Of a DNA stretch of 64,000 nucleotides, positions 29,162 through 37,610 are shown one piece after another. Numbering within the stretch: the stretch's first letter is position 1; each line of letters starts with the position of its first letter. Under the pieces are notes generated by a model. The model ran no database searches. It saw only the letters and a program-made list of their open reading frames with translations, and was not told the origin of the DNA. Origin of the DNA: Candidatus Leptovillus affinis (lineage in GTDB: Bacteria; Chloroflexota; Anaerolineae; Promineifilales; Promineifilaceae). Where the stretch lies: NCBI GenBank assembly GCA_016705235.1, contig JADIYP010000005.1, positions 186,001-250,000 on the forward strand, read 5' to 3'. Both the position numbers and the translations under genes were made by a program.

Positions 29162-30169
29162 ATGGACGTTTTATACGATATACGCGACACGATCCGCCGC
29201 AACATGTTATCTGTTTTGGCAATTGCTTTTATCGCCATTACCGTGGTGTGGTTTGGCTATTTCCTCTCCACCAATGTCTTGCCCCGTTGGGCGGCCCGGC
29301 AGGAATTGGCCGCGCAAGTATTAGCCATGCAGCAAACCACCCACCAGGGCGAACAGGCGCAACAAGATTCGACCGCCGCGCTGCAAGCACAACTGGCCGA
29401 TTCCCAGACAAAACTCAACGCAACAACCGGCGCCTTCCTTAGCGAAGCTCAGGCGGCTGCCATTTTGGACAGCCTTTACCGTTACGCGGCCAGCAGCAGC
29501 GTCACCATTACCGGTTTGCAGGCCCAATCTGCGGCCGAGCCGGTTGCCCCCGATGCTTTGTACAGCGTTCAGTCGTTCGCTGTGCAAATGACCGGGCCTG
29601 TGCTGCAATTGTTGGATTTTCTCGGCCGTTTTCAGGAGACCACCTGGCCTGGCGTATCCTTGAAAGATGTTAAGCTTGCTCAGGGGGAAGGACAATCCAC
29701 GCTGGACATGAGTCTGGCTCTTTATACGTCGCCTCTTGCCACCGGCGCAGCCCTTGAAGCAGCGCCGTTTATGGAAATATCACCCAGCGGCGCAAATGCA
29801 ACGGCCGTTACTGGCGCATCGGCGGCCATCAGTACCGTGCCAGCCGCTGACCTGACAGCGCTGGTTAACAGCCTCTACGAACCCTGGATGGCTGAAAACT
29901 GGCCTGAAGCGATCCGCATTTTAGAGCAGATTTTGCTCCAAACGCCTGACGATTTTGATATGCAAACACGGCTGTATGCGGCTTATCTTTACCAGGCTTA
30001 CCAGCTTTACGCCGCCCAGCAGCCAGAAGAAGCCATAGCCGCCCTCAAGCGCGCCCTTGAGCTTCGCCCGGACGGCCAGGAAGCCATCACCGCTTTGCAA
30101 CGGTTGAATAATGGGCTGCCACTAGACGAATCTGGTTCTTTAGGAACTCAGGGGGTTGACAGCCCCTGA
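29162..30169 (+). CDS. PilO-like inner-membrane protein with C-terminal TPR
   Basis: The 335-residue protein has one TM helix (MLSVLAIAFIAITVVWFGYFL), a coiled coil (residues ~45-95) and a PilO-like ferredoxin-fold region (ILDSLYRYAASSSVTITGLQ; SFAVQMTGPVLQLLDFLGRFQ). A C-terminal TPR pair (NWPEAIRILEQILLQTPDD; PEEAIAALKRALELRPDG) follows. PilN and PilO form the periplasmic alignment complex of type IV pili. Here they follow the archaellum cluster, with 22 bp between them. The last ~10 codons lie in a sequence that recurs in reverse near 11550, and the stop codon is the first base pair of a long hairpin. Confidence 0.7.
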   Translation: MDVLYDIRDTIRRNMLSVLAIAFIAITVVWFGYFLSTNVLPRWAARQELAAQVLAMQQTTHQGEQAQQDSTAALQAQLADSQTKLNATTGAFLSEAQAAAILDSLYRYAASSSVTITGLQAQSAAEPVAPDALYSVQSFAVQMTGPVLQLLDFLGRFQETTWPGVSLKDVKLAQGEGQSTLDMSLALYTSPLATGAALEAAPFMEISPSGANATAVTGASAAISTVPAADLTALVNSLYEPWMAENWPEAIRILEQILLQTPDDFDMQTRLYAAYLYQAYQLYAAQQPEEAIAALKRALELRPDGQEAITALQRLNNGLPLDESGSLGTQGVDSP

Positions 30170-30225
30170 TGCGTGATACGTGATGCGTGACCAGAGAGGT
30201 TTCACGCATCACGTATCACGCATCA
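30167..30225. terminator. 24-bp perfect hairpin at the end of the PilO-like gene
   Basis: TGATGCGTGATACGTGATGC... and its exact complement flank an 11-base loop. The arm includes the stop codon of the PilO-like gene. There is no U-run, so it more likely stops Rho or protects the 3' end than terminates alone. It is itself built of an 8-bp near-repeat (GTGATACGTGATGCGTGA). Confidence 0.6.
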
Positions 30226-30471
30226 GACCAAACCCCATGAAATCCCAAAGACCCACGAATCTTAAAGATTGGACCAATCTGCGCCACGTCATTTTTATTT
30301 TTAGGTGGTAAGGGAGCATCTTCTCACTATTTCAGGGTGTCGTAGTCTGGGAAGCGGGCCGCCTCCATGGCCGCCGCCCAACTATCAATTGTTCATGCGG
30401 GCGCAGATTGGCGGCAAATGGGCGTTACGGCCGTTTGATTAAAGCCTGTCGTCGGGTTAGCCAGCCAGAAT
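30226..30471. other. Intergenic region between the PilO-like gene and cas4
   Basis: The two genes point toward each other. I see no ORF. A decayed member of the 33-bp hairpin family (right arm AGATTGGACCAATCT ending at 30281) and one ACGGCCGT site at 30428 are present. Confidence 0.5.
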
Positions 30472-31059
30472 TCAAAGCACATCGTTACAAAAGCGGTGAA
30501 ACTCGCAATCCACGCAGCGAGCGGGTGTGTCGGGCGGGGCGGGTAGCTGCTGCGCCTGGGCGATGGCGGCCATTTGTGTCAACGCTTTGTCTAGTTGGCG
30601 CTGGAGATGGGCGGTGAACGGAACCGGCACAGCTTCGCGGTTGGGGATGAGGTAGAGGAAGCCGCGTTGGACGGGTTTGTCGGGGTGGAGTGTTTGCAAG
30701 AGACGGCCGTAAGCCAGCACCTGCATCTTAAAATGCGCCCCCACCTTCTTGGAATCCTTGTAATCTACGGGGATTCGCTCCGCCTCCGTCTCGATGAGCA
30801 TATCCAGCACCCCCGACAACTTCAGATCTGCCGACAGCAGCGGCACGTTAAACGAGCGTTCGCCACTTGCCAGCCCATAAGTCCGCAACTGCCGCCGCTT
30901 CTCCCGCTCCTCCGCCTGGATGTGGGATTGGATGCCCGCCTCCATTTTATAGGTGATGGGGCGCACATCCGGCAGCACTGTCTGGTAATACAAAATGCGC
31001 GGGCAGTACACGTATTGCTTCAGGTCAATCACGCGGAAGGTGAAGGGGTCTTGGTCCAT
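30472..31059 (-). CDS. cas4: CRISPR adaptation nuclease Cas4
   Basis: The 195-residue protein has the Cas4 layout. An N-terminal Cys in LKQYVYCPRILYYQ and three C-terminal Cys in CVDCEFHRFC form the 4Fe-4S site. The RecB-type nuclease core is GVLDMLIETEAERIPVDYKDSK, with Asp and the D-Y-K motif. Cas4 trims prespacers and selects PAMs together with Cas1-Cas2. It is downstream of cas1 and cas2 on the minus strand, but a 106-bp mobile-like element now lies between cas2 and cas4. Confidence 0.92.
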   Translation of the reverse strand: MDQDPFTFRVIDLKQYVYCPRILYYQTVLPDVRPITYKMEAGIQSHIQAEEREKRRQLRTYGLASGERSFNVPLLSADLKLSGVLDMLIETEAERIPVDYKDSKKVGAHFKMQVLAYGRLLQTLHPDKPVQRGFLYLIPNREAVPVPFTAHLQRQLDKALTQMAAIAQAQQLPAPPDTPARCVDCEFHRFCNDVL

Positions 31060-31086
31060 AGTTTGGTAGTCCTGTAGTTTGATGGT

Positions 31087-31192
31087 CTAGCAGTCTGTCG
31101 GAGAACCTCTTTTTGTAGCCGGGGTATCCTTACCCCGCCTCTGGAAGACGGTAAGAAACCGCGGCTACGGGTACTTTCCGACAAACTGCTAG
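31087..31192. repeat. 106-bp palindromic mobile-like element, copy 3
   Basis: Same orientation and nearly same sequence as 6098-6206, shortened by 3 bp. Flanks are TAGTC-rich low-complexity sequence. Insertion inside the adaptation operon between cas2 and cas4 may affect cas4 transcription. Confidence 0.8.
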
Positions 31193-31281
31193 TAGTCTTG
31201 TAGTCTTGTAGTCGGGTAGTCGAATTGTCTGGTCGTGTGGCAAAAGCTATCCACCTCTTCCTATCAACTCCCAACTCCCTA

Positions 31282-31524
31282 CTACCCACTATTCTCCATC
31301 CGATTCGCCCAATCCTTGCCGCAAATAGGGATGAGTTGGATGTTGCCTTCCTGCTTGCCCAGCAGGTCGGTGACTTTGCGGAAGAGTTCTTCCTGATAGT
31401 TGCGCGAGATGTCGCCACAAAAGGCGCTGTACTGGATGCGATCCAAACCGTAATCCAGGCAAGCATCGGCGATTTTGGCGCGGATACGGTCGTCCACAAT
31501 GTCGTAGATGAGCAGGCAGCGCAT
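31282..31524 (-). CDS. cas2: CRISPR adaptation protein Cas2
   Basis: The 80-residue protein begins MRCLLIYDIVDDRIRAKIAD, with the conserved strand-1 Asp. DRIQYSAFCGDISRNYQEEL is the second family motif. It forms the central dimer of the Cas1-Cas2 integrase. A longer reading frame upstream is repeat-derived (SEIRNQKSE), so I take the internal ATG at 31524. cas1 ends 84 bp upstream. Confidence 0.93.
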   Translation of the reverse strand: MRCLLIYDIVDDRIRAKIADACLDYGLDRIQYSAFCGDISRNYQEELFRKVTDLLGKQEGNIQLIPICGKDWANRMENSG

Positions 31525-31527
31525 GGG

Positions 31528-31605
31528 AATTTCGGATTTTTGATTTCGGATTTCGGATGGGGGGATATGCCGAAATCCCAAATCCCAAATCCGAAATCCT
31601 GAATC
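31528..31605. repeat. GGATTTCG-type repeats forming a dyad between cas1 and cas2
   Basis: Several 7-8 bp units (GATTTCGGATTTCGGAT) face their complements (ATCCCAAATCCCAAATCCG). This low-complexity hairpin region is transcribed between cas1 and cas2. Confidence 0.6.
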
Positions 31606-31608
31606 GTT

Positions 31609-32652
31609 TCACCAACTGGCGAGAAAGGGCGTGTAGGCGTCACGCTCGTTGCGGACGTAGGTGGCGATGGTGCGGGCCTGCATCTGGATAATTGTGCGCA
31701 AGGGATAGCGCTTGTCGGCATATTTTTCCGGCGTTTCGAGCCGCGTCAGGATTTTTTCGGCCAGAAAGCGGCGAGTTTTCTCGGTGAGAAAGCCCTGTTC
31801 GTCCTGCTCGATTTTGACGCCTTTGTTGACCAGTCCCAGCACGGTGCGATCTACGGCCGGAGCGCGAAACTCCTCGATGAAATCCAGCGCCAGGCTGGGC
31901 TTGCCGGGCCGGTCGGTGTGGACGTAGCCGCCGTAGGGGTCCAATCCGGCCAGAACAACAGCGCGTTCGATCTGGCTGTAGAGGATGCCATAGCCGTAGT
32001 TGAGGGCGCTGTTAAAGGGGTCGCGGGCGCCGCGTCCTTCACGGCCGTTCCATTCCCATCCTTCCGGCAGCAGCAGCTTGATACCCCGCCAATACTTCTG
32101 CGCGGCGCGTCCTTCGATGGAGAGCAGCGGGCCGCGCACGTCGTCTATGTGGTAATGCTCGCGGGGGGCCAGAAAGTCCAGGGCGCAGAGTTCTTCCATG
32201 TGGTCGAGGATTTCCCCGGCCAGCCAGTGAAGGTCGCGGTGCAGGTCGGGATCGGTCTCCTTGCGATATTTGGCGGCGTATTTGAGCAGGGTGGCCTGGT
32301 TCTGGATTTTGCCACCGGCGAAGGCGAGGGCCAGGTGGATGGCGCGCAGGTCGTTGTAGGCCGTTAGTTGGGCGCGGCGGGTGAGGACGGTGCCGGTGAG
32401 ACCGGCGCTGTAGAGGCTGGCATAGGGGTTGCCGGTGCCACTGAGGAAGTGGATGGGGATGCCCTGGTCGGTGCAGGCGCGGATGGCGTCGGCGGAGATG
32501 GAGACGCCGTTGTTGGCAATGGTGACGGTTTCGAGGTGGAGCAGAGGGGCCTGGGCCAGGGTTTCTTTACCCTGGGTGATTTTGAGGCGGCCCTGGTATT
32601 TACCGACGTGGCTGCCGAACTGGTCGGCGATGAGGTGTTGGATAATGGGCAT
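31609..32652 (-). CDS. cas1: CRISPR integrase Cas1
   Basis: The 347-residue protein is full length. The metal-binding triad is visible: Glu in SIEGRAAQKYWRG, His in GGYVHTDRPGKPSLALD, and Asp in SLALDFIEEFRAP. The N-terminal beta domain (SISADAIRACTDQGIPIHF) is typical. It integrates new spacers next to the leader of the array at 44598. It is the first gene of the minus-strand adaptation operon cas1-cas2-cas4 and is divergent from the small regulator genes. Confidence 0.95.
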   Translation of the reverse strand: MPIIQHLIADQFGSHVGKYQGRLKITQGKETLAQAPLLHLETVTIANNGVSISADAIRACTDQGIPIHFLSGTGNPYASLYSAGLTGTVLTRRAQLTAYNDLRAIHLALAFAGGKIQNQATLLKYAAKYRKETDPDLHRDLHWLAGEILDHMEELCALDFLAPREHYHIDDVRGPLLSIEGRAAQKYWRGIKLLLPEGWEWNGREGRGARDPFNSALNYGYGILYSQIERAVVLAGLDPYGGYVHTDRPGKPSLALDFIEEFRAPAVDRTVLGLVNKGVKIEQDEQGFLTEKTRRFLAEKILTRLETPEKYADKRYPLRTIIQMQARTIATYVRNERDAYTPFLASW

Positions 32653-32845
32653 AGGGAACTCCGAATGGTGAATTACTAATCGTCAATCGTTAATTGTCAA
32701 TCGTCAATTGCTAATGGGGGTAGGGTAGCAGACGGCCGTTTGAAAAATGGAAACAGATCGCTTTGAAAATTCCATTTTGCTTGTTGCCGTACTGGCAACA
32801 ACGGAACGGCATCCTCTGGGTAAATCAAAAACCTGGAGGTTGAAC

Positions 32846-33055
32846 GTGTTCGGAAAAAAAGACAGCAAGTTTTCAAGGTTGTGGCAAATAGGCGAAATTT
32901 TGAAGTCGTCCGAAGATGGGGTGACGCAGGCGGAATTGGCGCGGCGCGTGGGAGTGACGCGGGCAACGATTCATAAAGACCTGTCCATTATTCAAGAAAA
33001 GACGGGTATTTTACCGGCAGAGGACGAAGACGGCCGTTTGTATTGGTGGCAGTAG
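32846..33055 (+). CDS. Small HTH protein (DeoR/HTH_11-like)
   Basis: The ~69-residue protein starts at GTG 32846 with GGAGG five bases upstream. It has one helix-turn-helix (VTQAELARRVGVTRATIHKDLSIIQ) with the pattern of DeoR/BirA-type domains, and the tail RLYWWQ. A longer start at 32747 lacks a ribosome site. It lies between cas1 and further regulators and may control the cas genes or pair with the next ORF. Confidence 0.7.
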   Translation: MFGKKDSKFSRLWQIGEILKSSEDGVTQAELARRVGVTRATIHKDLSIIQEKTGILPAEDEDGRLYWWQ

Positions 33056-33063
33056 TGGTGAAC

Positions 33064-33366
33064 ATGAACGTGCAAACGATACAAATCTCACCCCACGCTC
33101 GTCTACGGATGGCACAACGGAATGTGTCGGACGCCCAGATTTTGTTTATACTTACACATGGTCACGCGGTACACTGTGCCGGAGCCATTCTCGTCACCTT
33201 ACGTCAAAAAGACATTCCTAAATCAGAGCGGGCAAAGGATACTTTTGCCCGTTTAGAAGGGGTAACGGTTGTGATGAATCGATCAGCGCCAGTTGTGCAA
33301 ACGGTATGGCGGAATCGCCGTCATGGGCTGCGCCACATTCGCCAGAAACCCCGTTATTCCTGTTAA
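33064..33366 (+). CDS. DUF4258-like small protein
   Basis: About 100 residues. ISPHARLRMAQRNVSDAQILFILTHG matches the DUF4258 opening (S-x-H-A-x-x-R-M-x-x-R-x-[IV]), a family often found in toxin-antitoxin-like pairs and related in fold to RelE-type proteins (family-level knowledge). It starts 8 bp after the HTH gene, so the two may form a pair. Function not established. Confidence 0.55.
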   Translation: MNVQTIQISPHARLRMAQRNVSDAQILFILTHGHAVHCAGAILVTLRQKDIPKSERAKDTFARLEGVTVVMNRSAPVVQTVWRNRRHGLRHIRQKPRYSC

Positions 33367-33470
33367 CCATTTGGGCATTTTGGGAGAAGCAACAAACTTT
33401 CTCCGAAAATGCCCTTTTGTGTTTCCATTTCTGACAATCTGGTCAGGTACACTGTTGTTGGAGGTTTGCT

Positions 33471-33704
33471 ATGAGTAAAGGTTTAGCCAGAGCCGAACGA
33501 TTGCGCCAATTAGAGAAGAAGTATTTGTATGGTGCGTTCAACGACGAAGAAATGGCAGCGGCGATGGGCGTCGAAAGCCGAATTACCATCTACAAAGACC
33601 GTCAGTTGTTGCTGAAGAACGGTGTGCCTTTTGTGGAGACAGAACGAGGCCGCTGGAAGATTGATCGCCAAAAATACGTCTCGGAACTGCGGGTGAATGC
33701 ATGA
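33471..33704 (+). CDS. HTH protein, probable N-terminal half of a WYL regulator
   Basis: 77 residues with a DNA-binding segment (RLRQLEKKYLYGAFNDEEMAAAMGVESRITIYKDRQLL). GGAGG precedes ATG. The end (GRWKIDRQKYVSELRVNA) is just where WYL-family regulators continue into their linker, and the next gene starts there in another frame, overlapping by 8 bp. Either a coupled split gene or one gene with a frameshift. Confidence 0.6.
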   Translation: MSKGLARAERLRQLEKKYLYGAFNDEEMAAAMGVESRITIYKDRQLLLKNGVPFVETERGRWKIDRQKYVSELRVNA

Positions 33705-34494
33705 AGCGGCGATGTTGTATCTGATGGCGCGTAAAGCGGCCCGGCAGACGCATGCACCCAATCCTCATCTAGTCAATGTCTTGCGGACAATTGCCTTGAA
33801 GTTGCACCAACCCTTGATGGATCGGCTGATTACGGCGACAGATTTTATTCCCCAGGCAGAGGGGGCATTGGAAGAAACGGCCGTTCTGGAAAAAATCGTC
33901 ACCTGTTGGGTAGAGCAGCGCAAAGTCAGCATTCGTTACCGGGGGCTACAGTCGCAAAAGTCAACGGTTCACCTGGTCAGCCCTTATTTGCTGGAACCGT
34001 CGTTGTGGGGCGAAGGGATTTACCTGGTGGGCTATAGTGAAAAGCTGAACCGGATTGTGCCTTTCAAGTTAAATCGTATCGAAAAAGCGGCCGACACCAC
34101 ACAACCCATCATTGCATCGGACTCATTCAACGAACAGGAGTTTGTGCGCAACGTGTGGAGCATTTGGGATGGCGACGGAGAGTTGGTGACGGTGAAGCTG
34201 CGATTTCGGGGGGAAACGGCCGTGCGTCGGGTGCTAGAGAGTGTGTGGCATCCGAACCAGGCGGAACCGGAGCGGCTGCCGAACGGGGATTTGATCTGGT
34301 CTACGCAGGTGGCGGAGTGGCGGGAGATGCTGCCGTGGATATGCGGGTGGGGGGCGGATTGCGAGGTGTTGGAACCGGTGACTTTGCGTGAAACGCTCAT
34401 GGGGGAGGCAAAGGCTATGGCTGAACAATACGGCTGGTTTGTCAACAAGCAAGCCAATTCATCCATAAGCGCGGCGTCTGATTTTTTTGGATGA
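33697..34494 (+). CDS. WYL-domain protein, probable CRISPR-associated regulator
   Basis: The 265-residue protein opens with HEAAMLYLMARKAARQ, the usual linker of WYL regulators, then a WYL-like domain (VEQRKVSIRYRGLQSQKSTVHLVSPYLLEPSLWGEGIYLVGY) and a C-terminal WCX-like region (VKLRFRGETAVRRVLESVWHP, LPNGDLIWSTQVAEWREMLPWI). WYL proteins bind nucleic-acid ligands and often repress CRISPR-Cas genes. Its HTH is encoded just upstream in another frame. Confidence 0.75.
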   Translation: MHEAAMLYLMARKAARQTHAPNPHLVNVLRTIALKLHQPLMDRLITATDFIPQAEGALEETAVLEKIVTCWVEQRKVSIRYRGLQSQKSTVHLVSPYLLEPSLWGEGIYLVGYSEKLNRIVPFKLNRIEKAADTTQPIIASDSFNEQEFVRNVWSIWDGDGELVTVKLRFRGETAVRRVLESVWHPNQAEPERLPNGDLIWSTQVAEWREMLPWICGWGADCEVLEPVTLRETLMGEAKAMAEQYGWFVNKQANSSISAASDFFG

Positions 34495-34500
34495 TGGCGA

Positions 34501-34860
34501 TCATTTTGCCGATTTCACGCGAATTTTGCGATCTGTGACCACGACAAGACAACCAGACCACTGCGCTACCGCTTCGCTGGTGAAGATCACTTCAACTTTC
34601 TGGATCAACTGTCGGCGAGTGGGGTTGTTGAGACGGAGCAACAAAACACCATGATGTGTACCGGGCTTGAAGTGCTGAACATTCGAGAAATCAAGGTCTT
34701 GGGTGATCAAAAAGCGATTCTCTGCTTGAGCCGCCTGCCAAACCTGATCATCATCCGCCCCGTCAAGATTTTCTTCCGGGACCGTTTCGGCATCATGCCC
34801 AAGCTGGCGCAGCATAACCGCCAATTCAACCGGCAGATTTTCATCCAGCTTGATCTGCAT
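34501..34860 (-). CDS. DUF5615 PIN-like toxin
   Basis: 119 residues. MQIKLDENLPVELAVMLRQLGHD and NRFLITQDLDFSN are hallmark PIN-like segments of DUF5615 with acidic residues. A C-terminal Ser/Arg-rich tail follows. It is paired 2 bp downstream of a DUF433 gene, the known partner. It opposes cas3 transcription. Probable RNase toxin by family. Confidence 0.8.
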   Translation of the reverse strand: MQIKLDENLPVELAVMLRQLGHDAETVPEENLDGADDDQVWQAAQAENRFLITQDLDFSNVQHFKPGTHHGVLLLRLNNPTRRQLIQKVEVIFTSEAVAQWSGCLVVVTDRKIRVKSAK

Positions 34861-34862
34861 GG

Positions 34863-35096
34863 TTATACCGCCAGAACCATCGCTGGTATATCTTCGGCCG
34901 CAGAGTCAGCCGCAAAGGCAATCAAGGCCCAGATCGCTTCTTCAGTCAGTGTGGGAAAGCTGTGCAGAATGTCTTCCACACGGTCGCCTTCGGCCAGACT
35001 GCCTAAGATGGTGCGGATGGGGATACGGGTGCCTTTGACAACGGCCGTTCCGCCACAGATTTTAGGGTCGCGCACAATATAGTTTGTATAGTCCAT
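34863..35096 (-). CDS. DUF433 antitoxin
   Basis: 77 residues. IVRDPKICGGTAVVKGTRIPIRTILGSLAEGD is the DUF433 signature (VRGTRIPV-type) and is the N-terminal part of a small winged HTH fold. It precedes the DUF5615 gene by 2 bp. Divergent from cas3 with only 36 bp between starts, so the two promoters must overlap. Confidence 0.85.
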   Translation of the reverse strand: MDYTNYIVRDPKICGGTAVVKGTRIPIRTILGSLAEGDRVEDILHSFPTLTEEAIWALIAFAADSAAEDIPAMVLAV

Positions 35097-35132
35097 ACGC
35101 TTAGTATAGCGGAAACAGGATACAGGTGGAAG

Positions 35133-37610
35133 ATGTCAAAACCGTATGTCTATCAACAGCAAGTTCAAGAAGCTCTGTTGCAAGGTCAAAATATCATCCT
35201 GCAAGCACCCACCGGGGCCGGCAAAACCCGCGCCGCGCTAACCCCATTTCTGGATACATTTTGGGATGCGTCAGCCAGTGTCTTTCCTAAAAAGTGCGTT
35301 TACATTGTGCCCATGCGTGTCCTGGCAAATCAATTCACCGAAGAGGTACGCAAAAAAGCAGCGCGATACGAACGTATCTATAAACGCCAACTTAACGTGG
35401 GACGACAAACTGGCGAATATAGGGAAGACCCCGAATTTCGCGCCGCCATTACCTTTGCCACCATTGATCAGGTGTTGAGCAGTTGGCTGATGCACCCGTA
35501 CAGCCTGTCGGCGCGGAAGGGAAACCTGAATACTGGCGCGTTTGTCGGTAGTTACCTAATTTTTGATGAGTTCCACCTTTTCGATCCCGATTCTATGCTG
35601 CCAACAACGCTACATATGCTGAAAACCCTAAAAGGCGTAAGCCCTTTTGTGTTGATGACGGCGACCTTTTCTCAGGAAATGTTGCAAGAACTGGCGCAGG
35701 AATTGGGGGCAACGGCCGTTCTCCTTTCGCCCGACGATCTACAAAAGATCCCTTCGCAGCACAAAACGCGCACCTTCCATACGGTAGACCGGCCTTTGGT
35801 AGGTGACGATGACGTATTCATTGACCAGATTGTGGCTGCGCACCTGGCACAAGAATCAGATGACCAGCGGTCTCTGGTGGTGTGTAACCAGGTAGAACGA
35901 GCGCAACGTGTGTATCAGGCATTGACGCGACATCCTGACCTGACCGATGTTACCGTGCGCCTGCTGCACAGCCGCTTTTTGCGTGCAGACCGGCAAAAGA
36001 TTGAGGCAGAAATCCGGCGCGAGTTCAATAAAGAGCGGGCACAGCATACGCAGCGCAGCATGATTTTGGTAGGTACACAGGTAGTGGAAGTAGGATTGGA
36101 TATGAGCAGCCGCGCTTTACATACGGAACTGGCTCCGGCAGCGGCCGTTTTGCAGCGGGCGGGGCGATGTGCGCGGTATGAAGGGGAAGAAGGCCATGTG
36201 TATGTCTACCGCCTAGAACCGGAAAGTTATGCGCCGTACCACAACCGTTATGCCGCTGAACAATGCGACCTGACCTGGGAATGGCTGCAAACCCATCAAG
36301 ACCACCACCTTTCTTTCCAGGATGAACAAGCCCTCATCAACCATGCCCACACGCCATCAGACCGTAATATCCTCAAAGGACTAAAAGCAGGTGAACTGGA
36401 CCATGAACGTGAAATCTACGTAATCTGGCGCGGTGATGGCAATCGTGGCGAGGCGCAAAAGCTGATACGCAACATTCAGGCAGTGTCCATTGTTGTTCAC
36501 CCTGAACCAGACAAACTGGTTTCTGCGCCTTTCAAAGTTGAGAGCTTCTCCCTTTTTCCCGGCACGTTACATGGCAAATTCAAGGAGTGGCAAAAACACA
36601 ATAATGCTACCGATGAATTTTTCGATGAAGGCCATTTAGAATGGTTGATCCGAAGGCTTGAGGAGCTGCCGGACAGTGAAGAAGACGCGCAAGGAAATCA
36701 GGTGGTGCGTTATGGTTTCAAAGATGTAACATCGTCGGCTGCTTTGCATGGGCCGCTGTTTGCTGTTAATCCAGCGTTGGTCGGTTATACGCCGGAGATG
36801 GGATTAACTTTATATCCGGGAGCGCCGTATACATGTTCAACGCCAGAGCAAGACAAAGGCGCAGCAGCGCAAAGTCCGGCACATAGTTCCAGGTTAGAAA
36901 GCTACTGTCGGCATATCGAACTGGTACATGAAGCCTTTCGGGATGATTTTTTACGGCCGTTAGCCCAAAGCGCCGTTCGCCTGGAAAAGGCATTTAGCTG
37001 GTCGCCAGGCATTATCGCCGAAACAGCCCATCTGGTTATTTGCCTGCATGACGTGGGCAAACTCAACAACCAGTGGCAGCAGTGGGTGCGGAACTGGCAA
37101 AAACAAACGGGGCAGGTATATGAAAAAGATGGCGTTTACGCCCATTGGGACGGAGATGGTTCGGAAACCCACCGGACGCTGGAACGAAAGCTAAAAAGGC
37201 AGCGCCCCCACCACGCGATTGAAGGGGCCATCGCCAGTATTCCTTTGCTGGAGGCTGTTATTCCCGAAAGCTGCGAACCACTTCTTCGAGCGGCGTTCAC
37301 GGCCGTTGCCCGCCATCATACCACCTTTGCCAGCGAGGCAAGCAATTATCGCTTGATCCCTACGTATCGGGCAGAGATAGACAAGACGCTGCAATTGCCA
37401 CAAGTGCCGGTTACTTTATTCACAAAATGCCAGGGCGTGCCAATTGAAGATCGCATTGAGGCGAATTTGCCTTTACAAAGAGAATTACAGGAGAACTATT
37501 TTATTCGTGAGACGAATCAGGAAGATATGTGCAGCTATATGCTTTTGGTGCGGGCTTTGCGTCTGGCCGACCAAAAAGGGACGGAACGCGGTTCACGGGA
37601 CGCGAGTTAA
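35133..37610 (+). CDS. cas3: Cas3 helicase-nuclease with C-terminal HD domain
   Basis: 825 residues. The helicase comes first: Walker A APTGAGKTRAAL near residue 30, DEAH-like IFDEFHLFDPDS, TATFS, VGTQVVEVGLDMS, and QRAGRCARYEG. The HD nuclease follows near residues ~590-760: HIELVHEAF, CLHDVGKLNNQW, PHHAIEGA, and VARHHTTFASEA. The usual Cas3 order is HD then helicase, so this is a permuted protein. It unwinds and degrades DNA bound by the Cascade complex. The 3' end overlaps the convergent VapC-like gene by 18 bp. Confidence 0.9.
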   Translation: MSKPYVYQQQVQEALLQGQNIILQAPTGAGKTRAALTPFLDTFWDASASVFPKKCVYIVPMRVLANQFTEEVRKKAARYERIYKRQLNVGRQTGEYREDPEFRAAITFATIDQVLSSWLMHPYSLSARKGNLNTGAFVGSYLIFDEFHLFDPDSMLPTTLHMLKTLKGVSPFVLMTATFSQEMLQELAQELGATAVLLSPDDLQKIPSQHKTRTFHTVDRPLVGDDDVFIDQIVAAHLAQESDDQRSLVVCNQVERAQRVYQALTRHPDLTDVTVRLLHSRFLRADRQKIEAEIRREFNKERAQHTQRSMILVGTQVVEVGLDMSSRALHTELAPAAAVLQRAGRCARYEGEEGHVYVYRLEPESYAPYHNRYAAEQCDLTWEWLQTHQDHHLSFQDEQALINHAHTPSDRNILKGLKAGELDHEREIYVIWRGDGNRGEAQKLIRNIQAVSIVVHPEPDKLVSAPFKVESFSLFPGTLHGKFKEWQKHNNATDEFFDEGHLEWLIRRLEELPDSEEDAQGNQVVRYGFKDVTSSAALHGPLFAVNPALVGYTPEMGLTLYPGAPYTCSTPEQDKGAAAQSPAHSSRLESYCRHIELVHEAFRDDFLRPLAQSAVRLEKAFSWSPGIIAETAHLVICLHDVGKLNNQWQQWVRNWQKQTGQVYEKDGVYAHWDGDGSETHRTLERKLKRQRPHHAIEGAIASIPLLEAVIPESCEPLLRAAFTAVARHHTTFASEASNYRLIPTYRAEIDKTLQLPQVPVTLFTKCQGVPIEDRIEANLPLQRELQENYFIRETNQEDMCSYMLLVRALRLADQKGTERGSRDAS

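Noticed and set aside
31029..31721. 230-codon minus-strand ORF across cas2 and its flanks
   Set aside because: It crosses the low-complexity GGATTTCG and TAGTC repeats and the mobile-like element, in a different frame from cas1 and cas2.
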